From CAZCPB01 sp044223975 (GTDB lineage Bacteria > Planctomycetota > Phycisphaerae > Phycisphaerales > UBA1924): a DNA stretch of 64,000 nucleotides. How positions within the stretch are numbered: position 1 is the first letter of the stretch; each line of letters opens with the position of its first letter. A program made the translations under genes and the position numbers. Shown here in pieces: positions 1 through 9,314 of the stretch. Below the pieces are notes generated by a model. That model was not told the DNA's origin, searched no databases, and saw only the letters and a list, made by a program, of their open reading frames with translations. The stretch is taken from the NCBI GenBank assembly GCA_044223975.1, contig JBGALI010000001.1, forward strand, positions 361,780-425,779, in the 5' to 3' direction.

Positions 1-2
1 CG

Positions 3-2936
3 CTGGAGGGCCAGGTTCGCTTCGGCCTGCACGACCGCCTTCTCTACGCGACCGACGCATCTCTCTACCAGGTCGAACCGCTCGGTGTCGTGATCCCCGC
101 GAGCATCGAGGACGCGGTCCGCGCCGTGGAGTTTTGCGCATCGCGCGACCTCCCCATCCTCCCCCGCGGCGGCGGCACGAGCCTCGCCGGCCAGTGCACC
201 AACCGCGCCGTGGTCATTGATTTCTCAGCACACTGTCGCGCTGTCATCGAGATCGACGCCGCCGGGCGTCGAGCCCGCGTCGAGCCCGGCGTCACCGTCG
301 ATGAGCTGAACGAGCAACTCGTGCCCCACGGTCTGTTCTTCGCTCCCGACCCCGCCACCAGTCGTCACGCCAACATCGGCGGATGCATCGGCAACAACGC
401 CGCGGGGGCCCGGTCCATCCTCTACAGACGAACCAGCGAGAGTGTCCTGGCGATCGACGCGGCCCTCGCGAGCGGGGCGCGTGTCCGCTTCGGCGGCGGT
501 GCCGCGGCACGCGACGCCCGAACGGCCGCCATCACCGCGGGAGTGGCCGATATCGTCCGCCGACATTCAGTCCAGATCCGCGAGCGGTTTCCGAAAACGA
601 TCCGGCGGAACGCCGGGTACGGCCTCGACATGATCCTGCGGCAACTGGATGAGGTTCCCGTCGGTTCGTCGGCGGCCGCGGAACGCGAACTCCTGAAATC
701 CCTGAATCTCGCCCCGCTCCTGTGCGGGTCCGAAGGCACGCTTGCTCTCACTCTCGGCGCCGAGCTTCAACTCCACCCTCTTCCGAAGGCCAAAGGCCTC
801 GCGGTACTCTCCTTCTCCTCGCTCGACGCGGCGATCGCTGCCGTGCAGCCCATTCTGGCCACGCATCCCTCCGCCGTCGAACTCCTCGACGACACCGTCA
901 TCGATCTCGCACGCGCCAACGCGGAGTATCGGCGCTACGTCGATCTGCTCCCGGCGCCGACCGAGGGACCGCTGAAGGCCGCTCTTTACGTCGAGTACTT
1001 CGCGCACGCCTCCGCGACCGAACTTCCGTCGAAGTTTGAAGAGCTGCGGCGCGTCGTGCCCGGTATCGCCTCTGCCGCGCACACCGACGCCGGCGCCATG
1101 CTCAGCGCCTGGAAACTCCGCAAGGCCGGCGAGCCCCTGCTGCACGGCGTCGCCGGTGCGCGTAAGCCCATCACGTTCATTGAAGATAACGCGATCCCGG
1201 TGGAGAACCTCGCCCGCTTCGTGCACGGGTGCCGCGCCATCGTCGATGCCCACGGTACGCGGGCAGCCTATTGGGCCCACGCCTCTGTCGGTGTGCTCCA
1301 CGTGCGTCCGCTGCTCGACCCGCACGACGAGGCCGATCGCGCGCGCATGCGATCGATCGCGGTTCAAGTCGCCGACCTTGCCCGCAGCCTCGGTGGCGTG
1401 ATGTCCGGCGAGCACGGCGATGGGCGAGTTCGTACTCCCCTGCTCGAGCGGTTCTACGGACGCGAGCTGATGGGCGCGTTCCGCGAGGTCAAGCGCCTCT
1501 TTGACCCGCGCAACCTGCTGAACCCGGGGAACATCGTCGACCTCACGGGCGACAACCCGCGTCCTATCGAGTCGATCACGGAGCGATTACGCGTCATGCC
1601 CGACCCCGGGGCGCCGCAGCGCCCGCTTCCCATCCCCGACCCCGGCACGTTCTTCGACTACACGGACCAGCACGGCTTCGACGGCGCCGTTGAGATGTGC
1701 AACGGCGCCGGCGTCTGCCGCAAGAAGCAGGGTGGCACCATGTGCCCGTCCTACATGGCCACGCTCGACGAGCGTCACTCGACCCGCGGCCGCGGAAACG
1801 CCCTGCGGCTGGCCATCACCGGTCAGTCGGTCGCGCCCGACGGCGCGGACGCGAGATGGTCCGATCCGGAGACCATCGCGACCCTCGACCTCTGCCTCTC
1901 GTGCAAGGCGTGCAAGACCGAGTGCCCCAGCAACGTCGACATCGCCCGCCTCAAGGCCGAGTACACCGCCCAGCGATTCCGCGCCCGCGGCGTTCCCCTC
2001 GCGGCACGCATGTTCGGGGCGGTCCGCACGCTCAATCGCCTGGGTTCGATCACCCCCGATCTCGCCAACGCGGCGGGAGCATCAGCCCTGGGACGCTGGG
2101 TGATGAAGCGACTGCTCAAGATCGACCCGCGCCGATCCTTGCCGCCGTTCGCTCGTTCGCTCGAATCACGCTGGCAAGCAGGGCTCCCGGGGCGCGGCGA
2201 GCCCACCGTGGTCCTCTTCGGCGATTGTTTCACGATGTACAACGAGCCGCAAGTGGGACTTGCCGCCCGTCGCGTGCTCGAGGCCTTTGGGTACCGGGTT
2301 GTGCTGGCCAACGCAGGGTGCTGCGGGCGGGCCAAGATCTCGACCGGCCTTCTCCCCGAGGCGATCGACGAGATCGACGCGACGCTCGAACGAATGGCGC
2401 CGATGATCGACGATCCGGACGTTCACGCGATCGTGTTCGCCGAACCCTCGTGCCTCTCCGCGGTGAAGGACGACTGGCTCGCGCTCAAGCTGCACGCGCC
2501 GATCGAAACCCGCCGACGCCTCGCCGCCAAGTCGTTTCTCCCCGAGCAATTCCTCGATACCCGGTGGGACAACCACCCGCGCCGTCCACGGTTCCGTGCT
2601 CCCGCGGGCGACGTGATCTTTCACGGTCACTGCCACCAGAAGGCCCTGTGGGGAGGCGAGTCCAGCGCCGCGATGCTCAAGCGTGTCTGCGGCAACCGGC
2701 TCCGCGTGCTGGACTCTGGCTGCTGCGGGATGGCCGGTTCCTTTGGCTTCACTGCTCCGCGGTTCGATCTCTCGATGCGGATCGGCAACCTGGTGCTGCT
2801 CCCCGCCGTCCGTGAAGCGCCACAATCGTCGGCCGTCGTGGCTCCGGGAACGTCCTGCCGCCATCAGATCCACGACGGCGCGGCGCGGGCCGCGATGCAC
2901 CCCGTGGAGTTGCTGGAATCTCTTCTCGAGACGTAG
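3..2936 (+). CDS. FAD/Fe-S D-2-hydroxyacid dehydrogenase (Dld/YdiJ type), 5' end outside the window
   Basis: The frame is open from base 3. Residues before the first internal GTG (base 90) already read as family sequence (YATDASLYQVEPLGVVIP), so the true start lies upstream of the window. In order the protein shows a PCMH-type FAD-binding domain (GGGTSLAGQ, GGCIGNNAAGARS, GYGLDM), an FAD-oxidase C-terminal domain (SGEHGDGR, LLNPGNIVD), two ferredoxin-like cysteine clusters (CNGAGVCRKKQGGTMCP and CLSCKACKTECP), and two CCG domains (NAGCCG, DSGCCGMAG). This fusion is the architecture of YdiJ-like D-2-hydroxyglutarate and D-lactate dehydrogenases, which oxidise a D-hydroxyacid and pass electrons through Fe-S clusters to the respiratory chain at the cytoplasmic membrane. 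The exact substrate cannot be read from sequence. About 977 residues are visible, close to the usual 950-1020. Confidence 0.9.
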   Translation: MEGQVRFGLHDRLLYATDASLYQVEPLGVVIPASIEDAVRAVEFCASRDLPILPRGGGTSLAGQCTNRAVVIDFSAHCRAVIEIDAAGRRARVEPGVTVDELNEQLVPHGLFFAPDPATSRHANIGGCIGNNAAGARSILYRRTSESVLAIDAALASGARVRFGGGAAARDARTAAITAGVADIVRRHSVQIRERFPKTIRRNAGYGLDMILRQLDEVPVGSSAAAERELLKSLNLAPLLCGSEGTLALTLGAELQLHPLPKAKGLAVLSFSSLDAAIAAVQPILATHPSAVELLDDTVIDLARANAEYRRYVDLLPAPTEGPLKAALYVEYFAHASATELPSKFEELRRVVPGIASAAHTDAGAMLSAWKLRKAGEPLLHGVAGARKPITFIEDNAIPVENLARFVHGCRAIVDAHGTRAAYWAHASVGVLHVRPLLDPHDEADRARMRSIAVQVADLARSLGGVMSGEHGDGRVRTPLLERFYGRELMGAFREVKRLFDPRNLLNPGNIVDLTGDNPRPIESITERLRVMPDPGAPQRPLPIPDPGTFFDYTDQHGFDGAVEMCNGAGVCRKKQGGTMCPSYMATLDERHSTRGRGNALRLAITGQSVAPDGADARWSDPETIATLDLCLSCKACKTECPSNVDIARLKAEYTAQRFRARGVPLAARMFGAVRTLNRLGSITPDLANAAGASALGRWVMKRLLKIDPRRSLPPFARSLESRWQAGLPGRGEPTVVLFGDCFTMYNEPQVGLAARRVLEAFGYRVVLANAGCCGRAKISTGLLPEAIDEIDATLERMAPMIDDPDVHAIVFAEPSCLSAVKDDWLALKLHAPIETRRRLAAKSFLPEQFLDTRWDNHPRRPRFRAPAGDVIFHGHCHQKALWGGESSAAMLKRVCGNRLRVLDSGCCGMAGSFGFTAPRFDLSMRIGNLVLLPAVREAPQSSAVVAPGTSCRHQIHDGAARAAMHPVELLESLLET

Positions 2937-2945
2937 AGCAACGGT

Positions 2946-3170
2946 TCACGGAAGTTCGCGGCGCCTTCGTGTCACCGGGTCGTACTCATACACCTTCCCC
3001 GGCTCCTCGCCCGCGCACGACTTGTGCGCCTTGTCGCAGAACGGCGGCGTCGCGCTGAGGCCGCAGGCGCAGATCCAGATCGCTTTGAGGTTCCCCTGTT
3101 CATCGCGTGGGAACTGCGCCGGTTCGATCTTGATCGGCGCCGTCGCGTCCATCTTTACCATCCGAGCCAT
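2946..3170 (-). CDS. CDGSH-type iron-sulfur protein
   Basis: This 74-residue protein carries the CDGSH signature in variant form: C-x-C-x2-S-x3-PFCD-x2-H (CACGLSATPPFCDKAH). Three Cys and one His of this motif hold a [2Fe-2S] cluster in the mitoNEET family, and all four ligands are present here. Such small proteins are thought to act in electron transfer or redox sensing. The ATG at 3170 has an AAGGA site seven bases upstream, so it was preferred to a longer frame starting 17 codons earlier. It is convergent with the dehydrogenase, nine bases from its stop, but a functional link is only a guess. Confidence 0.8.
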   Translation of the reverse strand: MARMVKMDATAPIKIEPAQFPRDEQGNLKAIWICACGLSATPPFCDKAHKSCAGEEPGKVYEYDPVTRRRRELP

Positions 3171-3237
3171 CGCCTGGTCCTTCTGCGCGCCGTGCGCGAT
3201 TCGGGGTGATCCGCCGTGCACCGCGCGGCCCGCTGGC

Positions 3238-4221
3238 TCACGCCGGGCTCGCGATCGTTTCCAGGATCGATTGGAGTATTCGCGCCGGCGGCTCCGCCGC
3301 GGACGTGAACGACGACCGCACGATCACCCGGTGCGCGCACACCTCGATCACGTTGCGCAGAATGTCCTCGGGGATCACGTAGTCGCGGCCGTTGAACACC
3401 GCGGTGGCCCGCGCCGCCTGCGCCAAGGCCAGCGCCCCGCGCGGCGACACGCCCACGCGGAGCCGGTCGTCGCGCCGGGTCGCGTTGGCGAAGGCCACGA
3501 TGTACTCGATCAGTGCGCGGTCGATGCGTGCCGCGTCGGCCCGCTCCTGAAGCGCAAGCACGTCGGCCTTGGTGAGCACGTGCCGCAGCTCGGGCAGCGA
3601 CGTGCTCGCCGGGCGCAGGTCGAGCACCCGGGCCTCGTCCGCCGGGCTGGGGTACCCCAGGCTCATCCGCATCAGGAAACGGTCGAGCTGGTTCTCCGGC
3701 AGGGGGTAGGTGCCCTCGTAGTCCGAAGGGTTCTGCGTCGCCACCACCATGAACGGAGGGTCGAGTCGCGTGGTCTTCCCGTCCACCGAAACCGATCCCT
3801 CGCTCATGGCTTCCAGCAGCGCCGTTTGTGTCCGCGGCGGGGTTCGGTTGATCTCGTCCGCCAGCACGATGTTCGCAAAGATCGGGCCCGGCTTGAACAC
3901 GAATTCGCCCGTGTTGCGGTCGAAGATCGACACTCCCAGCACGTCACCGGGCAGCAGGTCGGGCGTGAGCTGCACGCGGCTGAAGACGCAGTCGATGCTC
4001 CGAGCCAGCGCCATCGCCAGCACCGTCTTGCCCACCCCGGGCACGTCCTCGATGAGCACGTGCCCCCGTGCCAGCAGGCAGCAGATAAGCTTGTCGATCG
4101 AGGCGCTGCTTCCCAGGAACACCCGGGCGATGTTGTCCCGCAGAACGGCGACCTGCGAGCCCGCCCGCGCCTGCTCGGCGTGATCGGACCCGGCCTTGGC
4201 TGATCTGGTAGCTTGTGTCAC
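3238..4221 (-). CDS. MoxR-family AAA+ ATPase
   Basis: The product has about 327 residues from the GTG at 4221, the usual MoxR length; a longer frame would run into the divergent gene. It shows a P-loop (GVGKT), the MoxR Walker B and following block (LADEINRTPPRTQTALLEAM), a sensor region (VATQNP) and the C-terminal lid (VGVSPRGALAL). MoxR ATPases act as chaperones that mature or insert metals into partner proteins and usually sit beside DUF58 and von Willebrand A genes. Neither is adjacent here; the nearest VWA gene is at 9315 on the other strand. No Shine-Dalgarno site precedes the GTG. A TATACT/TACTCT sequence lies 7-9 bases upstream and could be a -10 box for a nearly leaderless message. 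Confidence 0.85.
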   Translation of the reverse strand: MTQATRSAKAGSDHAEQARAGSQVAVLRDNIARVFLGSSASIDKLICCLLARGHVLIEDVPGVGKTVLAMALARSIDCVFSRVQLTPDLLPGDVLGVSIFDRNTGEFVFKPGPIFANIVLADEINRTPPRTQTALLEAMSEGSVSVDGKTTRLDPPFMVVATQNPSDYEGTYPLPENQLDRFLMRMSLGYPSPADEARVLDLRPASTSLPELRHVLTKADVLALQERADAARIDRALIEYIVAFANATRRDDRLRVGVSPRGALALAQAARATAVFNGRDYVIPEDILRNVIEVCAHRVIVRSSFTSAAEPPARILQSILETIASPA

Positions 4222-4276
4222 GGGGGGCAGAGTATAGGGGTTGCCGCTCGAACGTCGGCACCGGGGATTCGTGGGA

Positions 4277-5224
4277 GTGAGCGAAGAACGTCCGCCTCCA
4301 TCCACCGCCGAGATGCGGTCGCAGGCCGCGCTGCTCGCCAGCGAGCTTACCGGAAACCTGCCCTGCGCCCGCTGCCGCTACAACCTGCGCGGGCTGTCGG
4401 TGCGCGGGGTGTGCCCGGAGTGCGGCGTGCCGGTCCGTGCCACCCTTCTGGCCGTCGTCGACCCTCACGCCTCTGAGATCCAGCCCATCTTCCATCCGCA
4501 CCTCACCGCCATCGGGCTGCAGCTTTGGTCCTTTTCGGCGCTTCTTGCGGCGCTGGCGACCTGGCTGCTCCGCGGCGCCGACCTTGCGCACGTCTTCGGG
4601 CTCACCAGGCCCGGGGCGGGCTGGCCCGGAGAGACTCTGCCGCGGGCGGTGCCCGTGCTCCTCCTGCTCTCGGGGATCGGGGCGACCGCCCTGATCCGAC
4701 CGCACGCTTTGATCCCTCGGCGATACATCTGGGCGGCGGCCGGCGCGTGTGCCGCGTACCTCGCTTTGGCGGCGGTGACCTGGCGCATACACGTCGACGT
4801 CGACGCGTGGACATCCTCGGTGTTTTTCCGCAACGGCGCCAGGTCCGCCGAGCGGCCGTTGTTCCGAGTGGCCTCGGACGTGCTCGTCGCGGCGATCGCG
4901 CTTGGACTTCGGCCCAACGCCAGGCTCCTGGTGGCCAGGTCCCTGCTCCTCCGCAGCGGCGATGTGGATCGTCAGACGCTGGCCGCCCTGGCCGGTGCGG
5001 CGGGCGTCGCGCTGCTTGGCGACCTCCTCCATCTGGGATCGGCGATGATGGACCCCTCGCGCTCCGAACTCGTGCGCTTGATGGGCACCATGCTCATCGG
5101 GCTTGGCTCGACGCTGCTTACCATCGGGCTGATCGGCGTGGCTTGGGACTGTGTGCGGCTGTGGCCCGCGACCGTGGCCCCGCCCCTTGCCCTCGAAGAC
5201 GTCGTCGGCCAGCGCCCGGGGTAA
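4277..5224 (+). CDS. Polytopic membrane protein with N-terminal zinc ribbon
   Basis: A zinc ribbon sits near residues 30-53 (CARCRYNLRGL, then CPECG), followed by several hydrophobic segments that look like five to seven transmembrane helices (for example LQLWSFSALLAALATWLL, VPVLLLLSGIGATALI, YIWAAAGACAAYLALAAV, LMGTMLIGLGSTLLTIGLIG). The same CxxCxYxLxGL...CPECG module recurs in seven other membrane proteins of this window. No catalytic motif was seen and the function is unknown. Its start is uncertain: GTG at 4277 was taken, but GTG 4271 or TTG 4241 are possible. It is divergent from the MoxR gene, with about 55 bases between the chosen starts, and is followed three bases later by the zincin gene, so the two are probably co-transcribed. 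Confidence 0.7.
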   Translation: MSEERPPPSTAEMRSQAALLASELTGNLPCARCRYNLRGLSVRGVCPECGVPVRATLLAVVDPHASEIQPIFHPHLTAIGLQLWSFSALLAALATWLLRGADLAHVFGLTRPGAGWPGETLPRAVPVLLLLSGIGATALIRPHALIPRRYIWAAAGACAAYLALAAVTWRIHVDVDAWTSSVFFRNGARSAERPLFRVASDVLVAAIALGLRPNARLLVARSLLLRSGDVDRQTLAALAGAAGVALLGDLLHLGSAMMDPSRSELVRLMGTMLIGLGSTLLTIGLIGVAWDCVRLWPATVAPPLALEDVVGQRPG

Positions 5225-5227
5225 TCT

Positions 5228-5638
5228 GTGAACGCCAAGGAACGCGACCGATTTGACCGCTTGCTCGCCGAGGTGATCGAGGACCTGCCCCCCGGCATCG
5301 CCAGGCTCCTCGACGAGGTGCCGGTCATCGCTCTGGACCGGCCCACGCCCGAAATGCTCCGGGACCTGGGCATCGACCCGTCCAACGAGAAGGAAGCCAC
5401 GTCCCTCTGCGGCCTGCACACCGGCGTCGCCAACACCGATCGCTCCGTGGAACGCAGCGCCGAACTCCCCAGCGAGATCCACCTCTTCCGCGAGGGGATC
5501 CTCGACCTAGCGGGGGGATGGGACCAGGTGGACGCCGAGGAGTGGATCGGCGAGGAGATATGGGTCACGCTCCTGCACGAGATCGGCCATCAGTTCGGGC
5601 TCGACGAGGACGATCTTGAGCGGCTCGGGTATGACTAG
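5228..5638 (+). CDS. Zincin-like metallopeptidase family protein (DUF1025/PF06262 type)
   Basis: The 136-residue product has the family core: GIARLLDEVPVI near the N-terminus, a central LFREGILDLAG block, and the zinc-binding helix HEIGHQFGLDEDDLERLGY at the C-terminal end. The HExxH-x2-G pattern gives two His ligands and the catalytic Glu of a minimal zincin. Members are small soluble proteins; a physiological substrate has, to my knowledge, not been established. The GTG start lies three bases after the stop of the upstream membrane protein gene, suggesting translational coupling. Confidence 0.8.
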   Translation: MNAKERDRFDRLLAEVIEDLPPGIARLLDEVPVIALDRPTPEMLRDLGIDPSNEKEATSLCGLHTGVANTDRSVERSAELPSEIHLFREGILDLAGGWDQVDAEEWIGEEIWVTLLHEIGHQFGLDEDDLERLGYD

Positions 5639-5748
5639 GCCCCGGGCAGCGGGCCATGCAGGGCGGGGCCGACGGAAGTCTGGCCCACTACAGTCTCGCC
5701 GCCCGATGACAGGATCGTTGGTGATTGTGCCCCACAGGGAGTTCCCCG

Positions 5749-7572
5749 ATGTTCGTCATGCCCCGAGGTTCGAGCGTCCGCAGCGCATTCGGCCGACTTG
5801 CGTGCGGCGCGTTCCTTGCCGTCGCCGCGTGGGCGGTCCCCAGCGTTCGCGCCGACGACACCGCCGGCGTCGCGCTCATCGAGGTCACGGGCACGCCCCG
5901 CGAGAAGCCCGGGGCGCTCGACTGGCTCATGCCCGGCGAACTCACGCTTCGGGCACTTGTCCGGACGATTGACGACGCGGGCAACAGCCCCGACTACAAG
6001 GCCCTCTTCATCCGCGTCAAGGACGCAGAACTCAGCGCGACGCGCGTTGAGGAACTCGGCGCCGCGATGAAGCGGGCCCGCGCGGCAGGGAAGAAGGTCT
6101 ACTTCTTCGGAGAGAGCCTCGGGGCCAGCGATCTGCTCCTGGGCTCTTACGCCGACGAGATCCTGGTCCAGACCGGCGGCGGCGTCGAACTCCCCGGCGT
6201 GTACATGGAGGAAATGTTCCTCGCCGACACGCTCACGTTGGCCGGCATCAAGGCCGACATGGTCCAGGTCGGCGATTACAAGGGCGCCAGCGAGCAGATG
6301 TCCCGCGCCGCCCCGAGCCCCCAGTGGGACGAGAACATTTCCAGCCTGCTGGACACGCTTTATGCGAACCTTCGGGCCAAGCTCAAGGCCGGGCGCAACT
6401 TCACCGACGCCCAGCTCGACGAGGCCATGGACAAGGCGTGGATGAGCGACGCCTCGGAAGCCAAGGAGGCTCGCCTCGTCGATGTCACGCTCGACCTTCC
6501 CGATCTCACGCCCCATCTCAAGGAATCGCTGAACGCGGACGTGAGCTGGTCCGAGGACCTGGCCGAGCCCAAGAGCACCAAGCTCGACGCCTCGAACCCC
6601 TTCCTCATGCTCCAGAAGATCATGAGCGCCAAGCCCGACGCGATCCCGGCAGGTCCCTGCATCGCGATCATCCACATCGACGGCACCATCGTGGACGGCG
6701 ATTCGTCCGCGGGCGGCCTGTTCGGGGAGGAATCCGTCGGCAGCCGCACCATCCGCAACACGCTCACCGAGGCCGGCTCCCACGATCAGATCAAGGGAGT
6801 CATCGTCCGCATCGACTCGCCGGGCGGGTCGGCCACGGCGAGCGAGGTGATCTGGCAGGGGATCAAGAAGCTCGCCGCCACCCGGCCGGTCTGGGTCAGC
6901 GTGGGTTCCATGGCCGCCTCGGGCGGCTACTACTGCGCCGTCGCCGGCGACAAGATCTACGTCAACCCGTCCAGCATCGTCGGCTCGATCGGCGTCGTCG
7001 GGGGCAGGATGAGCCTCTCCGGCCTTTACGACAAGCTGCACGTGCACGTCGTAGGCCGCGCCCGCGGCCCGCGCGCCGGCCTCTTCCGCACCACCGAGCC
7101 GTGGACCGCCCAGGAAGTCGCCCTCGTCCGGGCCAAGATGCAGAAGACGTACGACCTGTTCACCAGCCGCGTGACCGCCGGCCGCCAGGGGATCGAACTC
7201 TCCAAAACCGCCGAAGGGCGGCTCTTCGCCGGCCAGAAGGCGGTGGACCTGAAGATGGCCGACAAGGTGGGGGGCCTGCACGAGGCGATCGGCGACCTTG
7301 CGGCATCGCTCGGTCTCAGCAAGTACGAGATCATCGACCTGCCCGGGCCAAAGCCGCTCGAAGAGGTGATCCAGGACGCCGTGAAGGGCTTCGCCGCAGC
7401 ACCCGGCGTCGGTTCCAAGGCACCCCCGACTCTGCGTGCGATGGGCGAACTCTCCGAAGGCATCCTCGGGCACGGCGCCACCGCCGAACTCCGCCGCGCC
7501 GCCGCGGGCCTGCTGCTCATGCAGCGCGAGCCCGTGCTGGTGTTGTCGCCGCGGGTGCTCATCTTCAGGTAG
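5749..7572 (+). CDS. sppA: Signal peptide peptidase SppA, long (two-domain) form
   Basis: The ATG at 5749 has GGGAG seven bases upstream and gives 607 residues, the size of the E. coli-type double-domain SppA. A signal peptide/membrane anchor covers roughly residues 10-35 (ending VPSVRADD). Two S49 peptidase domains follow. The first carries the Lys of the Ser-Lys dyad (VGDYKGASEQM) and the second the catalytic Ser (SMAASGGYYCAVAG) followed by NPSSIVGSIGVVGG. The enzyme degrades signal peptides left in the cytoplasmic membrane after export; active sites face the periplasm. It stands alone between the zincin gene and the convergent frr gene. Confidence 0.92.
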   Translation: MFVMPRGSSVRSAFGRLACGAFLAVAAWAVPSVRADDTAGVALIEVTGTPREKPGALDWLMPGELTLRALVRTIDDAGNSPDYKALFIRVKDAELSATRVEELGAAMKRARAAGKKVYFFGESLGASDLLLGSYADEILVQTGGGVELPGVYMEEMFLADTLTLAGIKADMVQVGDYKGASEQMSRAAPSPQWDENISSLLDTLYANLRAKLKAGRNFTDAQLDEAMDKAWMSDASEAKEARLVDVTLDLPDLTPHLKESLNADVSWSEDLAEPKSTKLDASNPFLMLQKIMSAKPDAIPAGPCIAIIHIDGTIVDGDSSAGGLFGEESVGSRTIRNTLTEAGSHDQIKGVIVRIDSPGGSATASEVIWQGIKKLAATRPVWVSVGSMAASGGYYCAVAGDKIYVNPSSIVGSIGVVGGRMSLSGLYDKLHVHVVGRARGPRAGLFRTTEPWTAQEVALVRAKMQKTYDLFTSRVTAGRQGIELSKTAEGRLFAGQKAVDLKMADKVGGLHEAIGDLAASLGLSKYEIIDLPGPKPLEEVIQDAVKGFAAAPGVGSKAPPTLRAMGELSEGILGHGATAELRRAAAGLLLMQREPVLVLSPRVLIFR

Positions 7573-7712
7573 GGCCGCGGCACGGAGAAAACACGCGGGG
7601 TCCACGGTGCCGCCGCGCGCACCATGATCGTCCACGTACTGCAACGATCGACGAATTCTGTACCGACGGCCGGTCGCAGGAGTCCGCGGACGCACCGCCG
7701 ATGGACAGTCCG

Positions 7713-8285
7713 TTACACCGTCGTGATTTCCTTGGTCTTCTCTTCGACCTTCTTGTCCAGCTCGTCTTCGTACTTCTTGAGCAGCTTCTGGATCTCTTCG
7801 TGAAGGGTCTCGATCTCGTCCTCGGGGAAGTGCTTCCCCGGCTGGTTTTTCAGACCGTCGGCGTGCTTGTTCGCATCGCGCCGAACGTTTCGGATCGCGA
7901 CCTTCTGCTCCTCGCCCACCTTCTTCACGTGCGCCGCCAGCTGCTTGCGGCGGTCGGCCGAGAGCGCGGGGATGACCAGCCGGATCTGCTTGGCCTCGAC
8001 CATCGGGTTCAGCCCCAGGCCCGAAGTCTCGATCGCCGTTTTGATCGCCGCGACGCTCCCCGCGTCGAACGGCTTGATCAGGAGCTGGTTGGGCTCCGGA
8101 ACGCTGATCGCGGCCAGCGACTTGAGGTCCGTCATCGACCCGTAGTAATCAACCTTCAAGTACTCGATCAGCACCGGCGAAGCCCGCCCCGTCCGCACGC
8201 CGCGCAGCTCGTGCTTGAGGTGCTCGATCGCCTTTTCCATCGCCGCTTCGGTCTCGAGAAGAATCGTGTCCGGATCGGTGCTCAT
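7713..8285 (-). CDS. frr: Ribosome recycling factor
   Basis: The 190-residue product matches RRF over its full length: start region (ETEAAMEKAIEHLKHEL), RGVRTGRASP, the VPEPNQLLIKPFD block of domain II, and the domain I helix (RRKQLAAHVKKVGEEQKVAIRNVRRDANK). RRF works with EF-G to split the post-termination ribosome. The C-terminal helix is Lys/Glu-rich. The start has AAGGAA seven bases upstream. It lies 34 bases downstream of pyrH on the same strand, the classic bacterial pyrH-frr order. No terminator with a T-run was seen in the 140 bases after its stop. Confidence 0.97.
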   Translation of the reverse strand: MSTDPDTILLETEAAMEKAIEHLKHELRGVRTGRASPVLIEYLKVDYYGSMTDLKSLAAISVPEPNQLLIKPFDAGSVAAIKTAIETSGLGLNPMVEAKQIRLVIPALSADRRKQLAAHVKKVGEEQKVAIRNVRRDANKHADGLKNQPGKHFPEDEIETLHEEIQKLLKKYEDELDKKVEEKTKEITTV

Positions 8286-8319
8286 CGTCGTGTTCCTTCC
8301 GTCGTGCGCCGCAGCCCGC

Positions 8320-9099
8320 TCAGTCGGGCCGGATCAGCGTGCCGATGCTCTCTCCCTGGACCACCCGGCGGATGTTGCCCTTCTTCTTGAAGTCGAAGAT
8401 GAGCACCGGGATCTTGTGCTCCTGGCACATCGCCAGGGCCGTCATGTCCATAACTTTCAGCTTCTTCGACAGGGCCTCCGAGAACGTGAGCTTCTCGTAG
8501 CGAACCGCGTCGGGGTGCTTCTTCGGATCGGCCGTGTACACCCCGTCGACCTTCGTCGCCTTGAGGAGCACCTCGCACTCAAGCTCGGTCGCCCTCAACG
8601 ACGCGCACGTGTCGGTCGTGAAGAACGGGTTCCCCGTCCCCGCCGCCAGGATCACGACGCGCCCCTTCTCCAGGTGCCGCATCGCCCGGTTGCGGATGAA
8701 CGGCTCGGCCACGGCGCGGATCTCAATCGCCGACATCACGCGGCAATCGACCCCCAGTGATCCCAGCTTCTCCCGCAGGGCCAGCGCGTTGATCACCGTC
8801 CCCAGCATCCCCATGTAGTCCGCCGTGGACTGGTGGATGTGCCCCTCTGCCGCCAGCGACGCCCCGCGGATGATGTTTCCGCCGCCCACGACCACCGAAA
8901 CTCGGGCCCCCGTGGCCGCCGCTTCCTTGACCTCTCCGGCGATCGCGTCCACTTCGTCGGGGTCGATGCCGAAGCCCCCCGGCTTGCAGAACGCCTCCCC
9001 GGAGAGCTTCAGGAGCACGCGCGAATACGCCGCACGCCGCGCGGGCTTGTGTTTCATGGAGGGGCTCGTGGCGGGCTCGGCGGGGGTGGTTCCGGGCAT
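8320..9099 (-). CDS. pyrH: UMP kinase
   Basis: This is an amino acid kinase family protein: LLKLSGEAF at the N-terminus, VVVGGGNIIRG, the UMP-binding DYMGMLGTVINALAL block, ILAAGTGNPFFTTD, and KVDGVYTADPKK. It phosphorylates UMP to UDP in pyrimidine synthesis. ATG at 9099 gives 259 residues, about 20 longer than typical; an in-frame ATG at 9057 (MKHKPARRAAYSR) would give the usual length and cannot be excluded, since neither has a clear Shine-Dalgarno site. It is upstream of and co-directional with frr. Confidence 0.96.
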   Translation of the reverse strand: MPGTTPAEPATSPSMKHKPARRAAYSRVLLKLSGEAFCKPGGFGIDPDEVDAIAGEVKEAAATGARVSVVVGGGNIIRGASLAAEGHIHQSTADYMGMLGTVINALALREKLGSLGVDCRVMSAIEIRAVAEPFIRNRAMRHLEKGRVVILAAGTGNPFFTTDTCASLRATELECEVLLKATKVDGVYTADPKKHPDAVRYEKLTFSEALSKKLKVMDMTALAMCQEHKIPVLIFDFKKKGNIRRVVQGESIGTLIRPD

Positions 9100-9314
9100 T
9101 TCAGGGCTTTCTGGCTGGGCGTGCCGAACGCTCTTGGTGCATTGAACTATGGACCGTAGGAGAGCGTCAAGGCTCGGCGACCGCCCCCCGGGACAAAACC
9201 CGCGAACCGCGGTGCCGCCGGCGGCGAAGCGTAGTGCGGCAAGGGAGAGGGCCGGGGCAGCCCTTGGCTTCCTTCGCATACACTGTCAACAGTCGTGAGG
9301 CCGATATTCGCAGG

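Noticed and set aside
4221..4241. MoxR and the gene at 22581 as further leaderless examples
   Set aside because: Their -10-like boxes lie seven to nine bases from the start rather than six, so they were not counted in the core set.
5635..7695. Long minus-strand open frame (about 686 codons) opposite sppA
   Set aside because: It is antisense to a clear SppA gene, with Gly/Asp/Val/Leu-rich composition typical of the shadow frame of GC-rich coding DNA.
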